Source: an uncultured Eggerthellaceae bacterium
GTDB lineage: Bacteria > Actinomycetota > Coriobacteriia > Coriobacteriales > Eggerthellaceae
Reading direction: 5' to 3'
Length of the DNA stretch: 64,000 bases
Assembly: GCA_910588985.1 (NCBI GenBank)
Contig: CAJURO010000006.1
Span: 1 to 64,000 of the forward strand
The notes below the pieces were generated by a model. It saw only the letters and a list, made by a program, of their open reading frames with translations. It did not search any database and was not told where the DNA came from. Shown here piece after piece: positions 41,721 through 49,782 of the stretch. How positions within the stretch are numbered: the first letter of the stretch is position 1; each line of letters starts with the position of its first letter. The translations under genes were made by a program, and so were the position numbers.

Positions 41721-42141
41721 TCCAAACCCTCCTGTGAAGAAAAGACGATCCTAGAGCCGCACGCAGGCGGCCTCTCCCCAATCGATTGCGCACACGACCA
41801 GACCTCAGGCATAAAAAAATGGCCCGAGAGAAAACCCGTGTGCCATTAATATCGAAAAACAGAGCTTATAAGAACGGCGATACTGCACTCAGCGAAATGC
41901 TCAGACATCATCGCGCACGCATCATCGCTCATACATTTCTGAGCGAAATGCTGCGTCTGCAGTGCACAGCACTGTGAGCCATTGATGATGTATTCGCCGA
42001 GAAAATCCATGGCGATTACTTTATCACACTAAAGAGCGAGTGCAAGGGAAAATCTGGCTCATCGCGTGAATAAGCCATGCGCTCGTAGTCTCTTTCTAGG
42101 GTAAGACGGGGGCGGTTCAGATGCCATGCATGCTGTCGTTT
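41721..42141. other. Intergenic region upstream of the SSS symporter
   Basis: No credible gene is seen. On the minus strand the leader of the symporter carries a GC-rich hairpin (AGAGGCCGC/GCGGCTCT with one bulge, plus-strand 41753-41775) followed by a short T-rich stretch and then the ribosome site, so it could act as an attenuator. Further upstream is a terminator-like hairpin (41813-41847). Between 41885 and 41960 the phrase GCGAAATGCT occurs twice (near 41897 and 41942) in similar surroundings, a small direct repeat of unknown meaning. Confidence 0.45.
41813..41847 (-). terminator. Terminator-like hairpin between the toxin-antitoxin genes and the symporter
   Basis: On the minus strand, arms AATGGC/GCCATT with partly paired inner bases (CACGGG/CTCGGG region) are followed by seven T. 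It lies about 295 bases after the toxin stop codon and about 93 before the symporter start, so it may end the toxin-antitoxin transcript or attenuate the symporter leader. Confidence 0.5.
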
Positions 42142-42549
42142 CTAAAAGTCGATCTCTTCCCAGCATTCAATGGGAAGCCTTGGAACGCGCTTGAACTCAT
42201 CTACGTTGTTGGTGACAAGAATGGCCGAATGTGCCAAGGCTGTTGCAGCGATAAGATAATCATTGCTCCCTATCGCCATGCCCTTTCTCTCAAGATCAGC
42301 GCGAATCTTTGCATATTGAATAACGCAGCGGTCGTCAAAGAGCACTATCTCGAATGGCAAGAGGAGCGTTTCCACACGAAAACGCTCCTCTTCTCGTCGG
42401 CTGCTCTTTTCTGCACCGAGCAGGAGCTCGGCCTTCACCACTGCAGGAACCTTGAACAAGCTTGCATCGCTATTCATGAGCAGTTCACAACTCAGAGGAA
42501 GCTTTCCGCGCAAAAAACCAATAAGAATGCTTGAGTCGAGATAATACAT
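42142..42549 (-). CDS. PIN-domain ribonuclease toxin (VapC-like)
   Basis: This is a 135-residue PIN-domain protein. Acidic metal ligands are visible at Asp5 (LDSSILI), Glu41 (KAELLLG) and Asp97 (GSNDYLIAA). The last motif reads LVTNNVDEF (near 111-119), the usual VapC form with Asn at the fourth position. VapC toxins cut tRNA or rRNA when freed from their antitoxin. It starts nine bases after the antitoxin gene in the usual antitoxin-first order. All catalytic residues seem intact. Confidence 0.92.
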   Translation of the reverse strand: MYYLDSSILIGFLRGKLPLSCELLMNSDASLFKVPAVVKAELLLGAEKSSRREEERFRVETLLLPFEIVLFDDRCVIQYAKIRADLERKGMAIGSNDYLIAATALAHSAILVTNNVDEFKRVPRLPIECWEEIDF

Positions 42550-42558
42550 CCGAACTCC

Positions 42559-42801
42559 TTACACCGTATTAAGAGGAGTAACTGGTTCTGGAATCAAATC
42601 AGGAACATCTGGAAAATCAGGAGAACTGCCAAAGAGCTCAAAGTACCCAGGGGGCCACCCGTTCACCCATCCTCTACCCGACTCATGCCGCTTTTCAAGA
42701 ACTTCTCGAACATATGAGGAAATGGATTTTCCCTCAGCATCTGCATCAGCACGCAGTTCATCCATCGCGACATCATCCATATATAAAGAGAGTTGCGCCA
42801 T
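42559..42801 (-). CDS. Ribbon-helix-helix-type antitoxin partner of the VapC-like toxin
   Basis: This 80-residue protein has an N-terminal MAQLSLYMDDVAMDELRADA segment that looks like the strand and first helix of a ribbon-helix-helix fold, followed by SISSYVREVLEKRH as the second helix. The C-terminal half is Pro/Asp/Trp-rich and probably disordered until it wraps the toxin. The ATG at 42801 has AAGGAG six bases upstream and is preferred to an ATG five codons earlier. It probably represses its own promoter. The hairpin element copy A lies just upstream. Confidence 0.85.
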   Translation of the reverse strand: MAQLSLYMDDVAMDELRADADAEGKSISSYVREVLEKRHESGRGWVNGWPPGYFELFGSSPDFPDVPDLIPEPVTPLNTV

Positions 42802-42889
42802 GAGTTCTCCTTCCAAAGAAGATATGGCAAGTATCTCACAAGTATATTCTTTTGCTTCTCAAGAGAAGGCACTTGAGGATGTTTCTTTT

Positions 42890-43057
42890 GACTCTGTTAA
42901 CCCAGATTGAATACACAATGGATTGCCATATGATGATGAAAGTCTCGCCGCGTCGTCGCTTTGAGCCATAAGTCTCTCAGCGACTTTGGCTTACCTCGCT
43001 TTCATCATCATATGGCAACCTTCAAGCGAAATAGATCCAGCTTGAGTTAACAGAGTC
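42890..43057 (+). repeat. Dispersed hairpin element, copy A (complete, with terminal inverted repeats)
   Basis: This 168-bp element is bounded by perfect 12-bp inverted repeats, GACTCTGTTAAC (42890-42901) and GTTAACAGAGTC (43046-43057). Inside is a second, perfect 20-bp inverted pair, TTGCCATATGATGATGAAAG and its complement (about 42923-42942 and 42999-43018). A third inner hairpin is AGCCAtAAGTC/GACTTtGGCT. It encodes no protein. It has the structure of a miniature inverted-repeat element. It lies between the toxin-antitoxin pair and the end of the MacB-like gene. No clear target duplication was seen at the ends. Confidence 0.85.
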
Positions 43058-43066
43058 AATTCTTCT

Positions 43067-46000
43067 TTATTCGCTTCTGAGTGCCTCGACAGGATCCTTG
43101 CGTGATGCGCTCTTCGCGGGAATGAGACCTGCGATGAACGAGAGCGCCACACTGATCAGGACGAGGATCAGCCCTGCCATCCATGGCAAGCTTGCCACAT
43201 CAGGCACATCGAAGAGTGCGTAGACGATGGCACTTGCAGGGATGCAGCACAGCGCTGTGATGCCCACACCAAGAATGCCCGATATCAAGCCTTCGATCAC
43301 CGTTTCCGCATTGAATATCTGCGAGATGTTCCCCTTGCTCGCTCCGATCGCACGAAGGATGCCGATCTCTTTGCGGCGCTCGAGCACGCTGATATAGGTG
43401 ATGACGCCGATCATGATCGAACTCACGATAAGCGAGATCGACACGAACGCGATGAGCACGTAGGAGATCATATCGATGATCGTGGTCACCGAGCTCATGA
43501 GCGCACCTACGATGTCGGTATACGTGATGGCCTTCGATTCTTGACCAGTAGAATTCATGCGATCGTTGTAAGCATCAAGGATGTCGATGATCCCCTGCTT
43601 CGCCTCGAAGTCCTTTGCGAAGATGTCGATCTCGTAGGGCTTGTCCATCTGCGCGTAATCAAGCTTCGCGAGATTGTTGTCGAACGACGCCTCTTCAGGA
43701 GACATCATGGACATGATGAGCTCGGTCAGCTCATCTTCGGTCATATCGAAGGAGAAGGCGTTCTTGAATGCTTCCTCATCGATGGACATGGCGCTTGACA
43801 TGCTCGCCGTGAAATCTCCCATCGCCTTCGTCAGCGCCATGGTGATGGATTGCTGCATCTGCGAAGAGAGCGCCGTGAGCGTTTGCGTCATATACTCCTG
43901 CATATACTGCTGGATGTATTGCTGCATGGCCTCCATCTGCTGCTGTTGGATCTGCTGCATCGTATTGGCGTAATCCTGCATGATGCCTTGGGCGGCAGGT
44001 AACTCAAGATAGTCTGTAATAGACTGTTGAATCTCAGCAGGAGTAGTAGGCCTATGAGCTGGGTCGAGGGTAAAGAAGTATTGGATATATCCTGTCATGA
44101 GCTTTGAGATCATCGTCTTGGCTGCGTCTGTGCCCGCTTCATCAGAGCCGCCTGAGCTTCCGCCGCCCATCGCGCTCGGATCGAATGGCGGAGGAGCTGG
44201 CAAGCTTGAAGAGTCAAAGTTGATATCAAGACCAGACAGGTCAAGCTTCATCTTGCTCTCGTCGAATTTGAAGGCCGCGGAGAGGGCGTCCGTATCAACG
44301 GTGAACAGGTTCTCCATCGGGGAACCTTCGTCAGCGTTCGTATCGTCCGCCTCTTCGGCGAAGGTCTTGCCATTGAACACATCCACTGAAGGCTCCGCAA
44401 GCTGCTCTTGAACGATCTGCGTTTTCCCAGCTTCCTCGATAAGGTGGTCGGTGAGCTCAGGCGTGTAGTAGATGCCCGAGTTCATCATCGTGGTATTCGC
44501 GCCCTCCTTCGGCTGCACGATGCCTGCGATGACCAGGTCCTCGCTTTCAGCAATGACGCCCTTCATGAACTCTTCGTCGCCCGACTTGTCCACCCAAACG
44601 TCAAACTCCTCATCGTATTGATAGAAGTCTGCCGAGCAGACCAGCTTGAGCTTTAGATCGAGAAAGTCTTGATAAGTAAACTCCTGGCCGTCATCCACTT
44701 CGGTTGTGAATTCCTCTTCGTTCACGAACGCGCGCACCATCTCGTCCATGATCTCACGGTCGCGAAGTCCCAGAATGTAGAGGAGAAAATCGCTCACGCT
44801 GCCGTTATGCGTCAAAACGAGCACGCACTCATTCGGCGCTTCAGGCCAGTGGCCTGCTTTCACGTCGTAAGATTCCTTCGCCATGTCGATGGTGCCCATC
44901 ATCTGGGCGAACATGTCAGTGCTCATCATCTGAGACATGATCCCGCTAGAAGAGATGCTCGACCCGATGCCCATGGAGGCAAACGTCGTATCGGGATTGA
45001 CCTGCTGCACCCCATCTTCGGTATCAGCCAAAAAGACATTGGCGGTAACGTTGTATTTGTATTCGACGTCGTTGGCATACTTTTCGATGCCGCTTTCGCC
45101 GCTTTCCAGATATTCCTTGAGCGAAGCGAGGTCGTTCGAGCCTACGCTGTCGAACATGCGCCCCATGATGGCAGCCTCATGCACGACGGTATCGTTGCCA
45201 GCACCCTCGGCCGTCTCGCTAGATTCCCCATCATCGGTGTCCCCCGCTCCCATTCCCATGGTAGACACCATCATCGAGCTCATGTCGAACCCTGTGGAGG
45301 TGATCTGCAGCGGGTAAGATGAGAGCGTTTCTTCCTCGACGCTTGCGATGTAGTTGTTCACGCCATTCGCAAGCGCCAAGATTGACGCGATACCGATGAT
45401 GCCGATGCTTCCAGCGAAGGCCGTCATGATGGTACGGCCCTTCTTCGTCATGAGGTTGTTGAACGAAAGCGAAAGCGCTGTGAGGAAGCTCATCGATGTT
45501 CGACGGATCTTCTTCTTGGAAACTCTGGCCAGCTCTTCAGGAGTGGGCGTATAGGGATCGGAGTCATTGAGGATGACCCCATCAGCCAAGTTCACGATGC
45601 GCGTTGCATACTCCTCGGCAAGCTCGGGATTATGCGTGACCATGATGACCAGGCGATCTGAGGCGATCTCGGTAAGGAGATCCATGATCTGAACGCTCGT
45701 CTTGCTATCGAGCGCACCCGTCGGCTCATCGGCAAGAAGGATCTCTGGATCATTGATGAGCGCACGGGCAATGGCAACGCGCTGCATCTGACCGCCAGAG
45801 AGCTGGCTTGGCTTCTTGTTGATATGCTCACCCAATCCAACACGCTCAAGCGCTTCAATAGCGCGCTGACGACGCTCTTCGCGATCGACTCCTGAAAGCG
45901 TGAGCGCTAACTCTACATTCGCCAGAACGCTTTGATGCGGGATGAGGTTATAGCTCTGGAAGACGAATCCGATGCGGTTGTTGCGGTAGGTATCCCAGTC

Positions 46001-46225
46001 CTTGTCCTTGTAGTTCTTGGTAGAGATGCCGTCGACGATGAGATCACCAGAATCGTAATGATCGAGGCCACCTATGATGTTGAGCAACGTGGTCTTGCCT
46101 GAACCTGACGGTCCCAGAATAGCGGCGAACTCGTTATCCCGAAAGTTAATGGAAACATCATCAAGCGCAACTTGCGTGAAGTCGCCTACGGTATAGGACT
46201 TGCGGATATTCTTAAGCTGTAACAT
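43067..46225 (-). CDS. MacB-type ABC transporter, fused ATPase and FtsX permease with very large outer domain
   Basis: This is a 1052-residue protein. The ATPase domain (1-225) has Walker A GPSGSGKTT (38-46), signature LSGGQMQRVAIARAL (near 142-156) and Walker B ILLADEPTGALD. A FtsX-type membrane region follows, starting near 265 (MTKKGRTIMTAFAGSIGIIG). After the first helix comes an extracytoplasmic part of about 600 residues, then three helices at the C-terminus (about 915-1045) with the ERRKEIGILRAIGAS motif. The outer domain includes a Gln/Met-rich stretch (about 745-800) and acidic blocks, and is far longer than usual for MacB (~250 residues). Such transporters work mechanically, driving export of peptides or cell-wall hydrolase activation. 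No separate MacA partner is seen. Confidence 0.92.
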   Translation of the reverse strand: MLQLKNIRKSYTVGDFTQVALDDVSINFRDNEFAAILGPSGSGKTTLLNIIGGLDHYDSGDLIVDGISTKNYKDKDWDTYRNNRIGFVFQSYNLIPHQSVLANVELALTLSGVDREERRQRAIEALERVGLGEHINKKPSQLSGGQMQRVAIARALINDPEILLADEPTGALDSKTSVQIMDLLTEIASDRLVIMVTHNPELAEEYATRIVNLADGVILNDSDPYTPTPEELARVSKKKIRRTSMSFLTALSLSFNNLMTKKGRTIMTAFAGSIGIIGIASILALANGVNNYIASVEEETLSSYPLQITSTGFDMSSMMVSTMGMGAGDTDDGESSETAEGAGNDTVVHEAAIMGRMFDSVGSNDLASLKEYLESGESGIEKYANDVEYKYNVTANVFLADTEDGVQQVNPDTTFASMGIGSSISSSGIMSQMMSTDMFAQMMGTIDMAKESYDVKAGHWPEAPNECVLVLTHNGSVSDFLLYILGLRDREIMDEMVRAFVNEEEFTTEVDDGQEFTYQDFLDLKLKLVCSADFYQYDEEFDVWVDKSGDEEFMKGVIAESEDLVIAGIVQPKEGANTTMMNSGIYYTPELTDHLIEEAGKTQIVQEQLAEPSVDVFNGKTFAEEADDTNADEGSPMENLFTVDTDALSAAFKFDESKMKLDLSGLDINFDSSSLPAPPPFDPSAMGGGSSGGSDEAGTDAAKTMISKLMTGYIQYFFTLDPAHRPTTPAEIQQSITDYLELPAAQGIMQDYANTMQQIQQQQMEAMQQYIQQYMQEYMTQTLTALSSQMQQSITMALTKAMGDFTASMSSAMSIDEEAFKNAFSFDMTEDELTELIMSMMSPEEASFDNNLAKLDYAQMDKPYEIDIFAKDFEAKQGIIDILDAYNDRMNSTGQESKAITYTDIVGALMSSVTTIIDMISYVLIAFVSISLIVSSIMIGVITYISVLERRKEIGILRAIGASKGNISQIFNAETVIEGLISGILGVGITALCCIPASAIVYALFDVPDVASLPWMAGLILVLISVALSFIAGLIPAKSASRKDPVEALRSE

Positions 46226-46367
46226 GAGAAACCTTCAGATCTGCTGCTTGCGCTCGTTTTGTTCCGACCAATACTACCAAAAATGAGCAGACTACCACCT
46301 TACAGATGCGTTATACATGTTCACAAGAGACGTCAGGACGTTACGGCTTCTCAATCCACTTTTCTTC

Positions 46368-46398
46368 ATTACACCGTTGCTTTCGCGAACGGCGTAAT
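46368..46398. repeat. 31-bp palindromic repeat, copy 2
   Basis: ATTACACCG and CGGCGTAAT are the ends, with the centre TTGCTTTCGCGAA. It matches the unit at 8350-8380, including the next bases CTTCGT, and again lies just after the stop codon of a minus-strand gene (aspS, stop at 46415). No T-run follows either side. Confidence 0.7.
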
Positions 46399-46414
46399 CT
46401 TCGTCTCAGGCGAA

Positions 46415-48199
46415 CTAAAGGAGGCGAAGGTCTACTTCTTTCAGCTGCCTCGGCGTAACCGTTGAAGGCGCCCCTGTCATCGGGTCGGAAGCGCTTGAGG
46501 TCTTCGGGAACGCGATGACATCGCGGATGGAATCCTTGCCTGCAAGCAGCATGATGAGGCGATCGAGACCGAGCGCGATGCCACCATGCGGAGGCGTGCC
46601 CAGCTCGAGCGCATGGATCATATGCCCGAACTTCTCGTCGATGTCTTCATCCGTCAGTCCCAATACGCGCAATACGCGACGCTGCTCTTCAGCATCATGG
46701 ATACGGATGGAACCACCACCAAGCTCGTAGCCATCCATCACGATGTCGTATGCATAGCTCCCGCATGCAAGCGTGTCGGACTCGATCTTGTCCATATCCT
46801 CAGCTTTGATCTTCGAGAACGGATGATGCTCGGCAGCATACTTCTTCTCGTCCTCGTCATATTTGAACATGGGAAAATCGACCACCCAGAGCAGCTTGTG
46901 CCCCTCACGCGGGATATCGAGCGCATCAGCCATATGCAGGCGAAGCGCCGAGAGCACCGCGTTCGCCACTGCGGGCGTGTCAGCTGCGAAGAGGACGAGA
47001 TCCCCTGGCTGCGCATCGAGCGCCTCTTTGAGCGCCGCGAATTCCTCATCGGTGAAGAACTTGATGATGGGGCTCTTCTCCTGTCCGTCCGTAGTGAATG
47101 CGATCCACGCCATGCCCTTCGCGCCGTTCGCCGCTGCAATGTCAGCTAGCTTCTCCACATCGCCACGCGACCAATCTCCTGCGCCCTTCGCGTTGATGGC
47201 CTTGACCACCCCGCCAGACTGGGCCACGCTTGAGAATACCTTGAACCCTGAGTCCTTCACGATGTCCGTGATGTCATGCAGCTCCATTCCAAAGCGTACA
47301 TCAGGTCGATCGCAACCGTAGCGCTCCATGGCCTCGGCATAGGGCATGCGCGGAAGAGGTATGGGCAGGTCGAGCCCTACCTTCGCGAAGACCTCATGCA
47401 TGACGCTCTCCATCATGGTCATGACGTCATCTTCGGTGACGAACGACATCTCGATGTCCACCTGCGTGAACTCGGGCTGACGGTCGGCACGCAGGTCCTC
47501 GTCGCGGAAGCAACGTGCGATCTGGAAGTAACGCTCCACGCCCGCTGCCATCAGCATCTGCTTGAACTGCTGCGGCGACTGCGGAAGCGCATAGAACTTA
47601 CCAGGGTTCGGACGCGAAGGCACGATGTAGTCGCGCGCGCCCTCAGGTGTCGAGTTCGCCAGAATAGGGGTCTCGACCTCGATGAAGCCTCGCTCGTCAA
47701 GCGCACGGCGCATGGCTTGCATGACCGTGTGACGCAGCTCAAGGTTCGCATACATCTCGGGACGACGCAGATCGAGATAGCGCCATTTCATACGCGTCGT
47801 CTCATCTGTTTCGATGCCGTCCTCGATGACGAATGGCGGAGTGACGGAAGTGTTCAGGATCTGAAGGCTCTGGGCGAGCACCTCGATCTCTCCTGTTGCC
47901 ATGGCAGGGTTGACGGCATCCTCAGCACGCAGGCGAACCTTGCCTTCAATGCGCAGAACATATTCGCGACCGATATGCTCAGCTTTCGCGAAGTCCTCTG
48001 CTGACACGCAATCAGGATCGACAACGATCTGTGTATAGCCCATGCGATCACGCAGGTCGATGAAGATGAGGCCGCCGTGGTCACGCGTATGCCATGCCCA
48101 ACCCGTGAGCACAACCTCCGCGCCTGCATCGCTTGCGCGAAGCTGTCCGCACGTTGCCGTGTGCATGCTGTATTCGTTCACCAATGTGCTGTCTGCCAT
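46415..48199 (-). CDS. aspS: Aspartyl-tRNA synthetase
   Basis: This 594-residue class II synthetase charges tRNA-Asp. The N-terminal OB-fold anticodon domain (about 10-110) contains WAWHTRDHGGLIFIDLRDR. The catalytic core has motif 2 (FRDEDLRADRQPEFTQVD, near 220-237), a bacterial GAD insert (about 290-410) and motif 3 (GIALGLDRLIMLLAG, near 545-559). The ATG at 48199 follows AAGGAA by six bases; longer in-frame starts have no such site. It follows hisS by 70 bases, a common pairing in Actinobacteria and Firmicutes. The GAD insert marks the bacterial form. Confidence 0.97.
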   Translation of the reverse strand: MADSTLVNEYSMHTATCGQLRASDAGAEVVLTGWAWHTRDHGGLIFIDLRDRMGYTQIVVDPDCVSAEDFAKAEHIGREYVLRIEGKVRLRAEDAVNPAMATGEIEVLAQSLQILNTSVTPPFVIEDGIETDETTRMKWRYLDLRRPEMYANLELRHTVMQAMRRALDERGFIEVETPILANSTPEGARDYIVPSRPNPGKFYALPQSPQQFKQMLMAAGVERYFQIARCFRDEDLRADRQPEFTQVDIEMSFVTEDDVMTMMESVMHEVFAKVGLDLPIPLPRMPYAEAMERYGCDRPDVRFGMELHDITDIVKDSGFKVFSSVAQSGGVVKAINAKGAGDWSRGDVEKLADIAAANGAKGMAWIAFTTDGQEKSPIIKFFTDEEFAALKEALDAQPGDLVLFAADTPAVANAVLSALRLHMADALDIPREGHKLLWVVDFPMFKYDEDEKKYAAEHHPFSKIKAEDMDKIESDTLACGSYAYDIVMDGYELGGGSIRIHDAEEQRRVLRVLGLTDEDIDEKFGHMIHALELGTPPHGGIALGLDRLIMLLAGKDSIRDVIAFPKTSSASDPMTGAPSTVTPRQLKEVDLRLL

Positions 48200-48269
48200 A
48201 TTCATTTCCTTAGTAAGAATGGATAGATCTAACGTTTGGTTTTCCCATTTTAGCGCATCGGAAGGCACA

Positions 48270-49580
48270 TCAGAGCTGCTCCATGATGTAGACGAGCGCC
48301 TCTTGGATAGCAACGAGCTGCTCTTCGTGGCTATCCATATTGCGAACCTTAACGAGACCCTGCGCGAACTCTTCAGGGCCGATGATCACGACCAGCCGTG
48401 CGCCGAGCTTGTCCGCAAGCTTGAACTGGCTCTTCAGGCTGCGGCTCTGGTGATCGATCTCTGCCGAACAACCATTGTCGCGGATCATCTGCGCGAGGTG
48501 GAACGCCTGGAGATGCGTCTCGTCATCCATGCTTGCGCAGAAGACGTCACAATGGTTCTGCGCAGGGAAGGCAAAGCCTTGATCCTGCAAGGTCAAAACG
48601 CATCGATCATAGCCGATGGCGAAGCCGAAGCCAGGGGTCGGGCGGCCGCCAACCTCCTCGGCCAGCTTGTCGTAGCGCCCACCCCCTCCGATGGCATTCT
48701 GAGCGCTGTCCGAGCTCACCGCTTGCACCTCGAAGACGGTGCGCGTGTAATAATCCAAGCCACGCACGAGCGAAGGATCCTCGCTGTACGCGATCCCAGC
48801 CATATCCAAGAGTTCCTTCACATGCCCGTAATGCTTTGCGCACCCTTCACAAAGATGATCGGTGATCTTCGGAGCATTCTCCATAAGCGCCGCACACGTC
48901 TCCACCTTGCAGTCGAATGCGCGCAACGGGTTCATCTCCATGCGGATGCGGCAAGTCTCGCAAAGCTCGTCCTGATGCTCTTCGAGATAGGAATGAACGA
49001 GCTCTCGATATGCTGGGCGACAAGCCTCGCAACCCATCGAATTGAGGAGAAGGCGGATCGACTCAGGCTTGATGCCAACAGCATCGAAGAAGCGCATCAG
49101 CATGATGATGGCCTCAGCATCAATGGTGGGATCCTCAGCGCCAAGGCATTCAACGCCTACCTGGTTGAACTGGCGCTGACGCCCACGCTGCGGACGCTCG
49201 GCGCGAAACATCGGCCCTGCATACATGAGCTTCGCGGGCGGCGCTCCTTGCGGAACAAGGTCGTGCTGCACTGCTGCACGCACAACCCCTGCCGTTCCTT
49301 CAGGGCGAAGAGACAAGCGGCTCTTCGCCCTGAGCTTCTCCCCTTCAAGCAACCGTTTGAGATTCTCCCCAGAGATAGCGGTGAACATCTCTTTCGAGAC
49401 CACATCTGTTGCTTCCCCAATACCGCGAACGAACAGCTCGGTCTGCTCGATGATCGGCGTATCGATGGGCTCATAGCCATAGTTTCCGAAAATGGAATGT
49501 GCGCGCTCGACGAACGCACTCCAAAAGCTCGCCTCTTCAGGCAGCAGGTCACGTGTGCCCTCAGGTGCCTTGATAGCCAT
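48270..49580 (-). CDS. hisS: Histidyl-tRNA synthetase
   Basis: This 436-residue class II enzyme has the usual start (MAIKAPEGTRDLLPEE), motif 2 region GPMFRAERPQRGRQRQFNQV (near 113-132), HisA motif LVRGLDYYTRTVFE (near 266-279) and motif 3 near GFGFAIGYDR (near 310-319). The C-terminal anticodon-binding domain covers about 335-430. Cysteine pairs (CEACRPAY, CETCRIRM, CEGC) form an insert seen in many Gram-positive HisS. It is the first gene of the hisS-aspS pair. Confidence 0.97.
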   Translation of the reverse strand: MAIKAPEGTRDLLPEEASFWSAFVERAHSIFGNYGYEPIDTPIIEQTELFVRGIGEATDVVSKEMFTAISGENLKRLLEGEKLRAKSRLSLRPEGTAGVVRAAVQHDLVPQGAPPAKLMYAGPMFRAERPQRGRQRQFNQVGVECLGAEDPTIDAEAIIMLMRFFDAVGIKPESIRLLLNSMGCEACRPAYRELVHSYLEEHQDELCETCRIRMEMNPLRAFDCKVETCAALMENAPKITDHLCEGCAKHYGHVKELLDMAGIAYSEDPSLVRGLDYYTRTVFEVQAVSSDSAQNAIGGGGRYDKLAEEVGGRPTPGFGFAIGYDRCVLTLQDQGFAFPAQNHCDVFCASMDDETHLQAFHLAQMIRDNGCSAEIDHQSRSLKSQFKLADKLGARLVVIIGPEEFAQGLVKVRNMDSHEEQLVAIQEALVYIMEQL

Positions 49581-49627
49581 GTGATGGCCCCTTTTCGCTC
49601 GATTATCCTTGTTTGAAAGTGCTGCTC

Positions 49628-49658
49628 ATTATAGTTCGTATTCACCTGTTGAACACAA
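49628..49658 (-). promoter_or_regulatory. Candidate promoter of hisS-aspS
   Basis: On the minus strand a perfect TATAAT (49633-49628) is preceded by TTGTGT at 19 bases, or TGTTCA at 16. It is about 48 bases upstream of the hisS start codon. The -35 choice is uncertain. Confidence 0.5.
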
Positions 49659-49743
49659 GATGCCGCCACGATGCTCAATGACGAACTCTAAAGGCGCATA
49701 TGAACAGCTTGTAACAAGACAGGCACGCTGTGAGAGCTCTCAC

Positions 49744-49749
49744 TATAAT
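49744..49749 (+). promoter_or_regulatory. -10 element of leuB
   Basis: A perfect TATAAT lies 33 bases before the leuB start codon. No good -35 is found 16-18 bases upstream. Confidence 0.4.
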
Positions 49750-49782
49750 GGAAAGCACAAGCGCTCGAACGGAAGGCCTCCC

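Noticed and set aside
48042..49616. Very long plus-strand frame of about 524 codons opposite hisS and aspS.
   Set aside because: It is a mirror frame of two firmly identified synthetase genes, has no ribosome site and no protein-family features. Long mirror frames arise here from codon bias.
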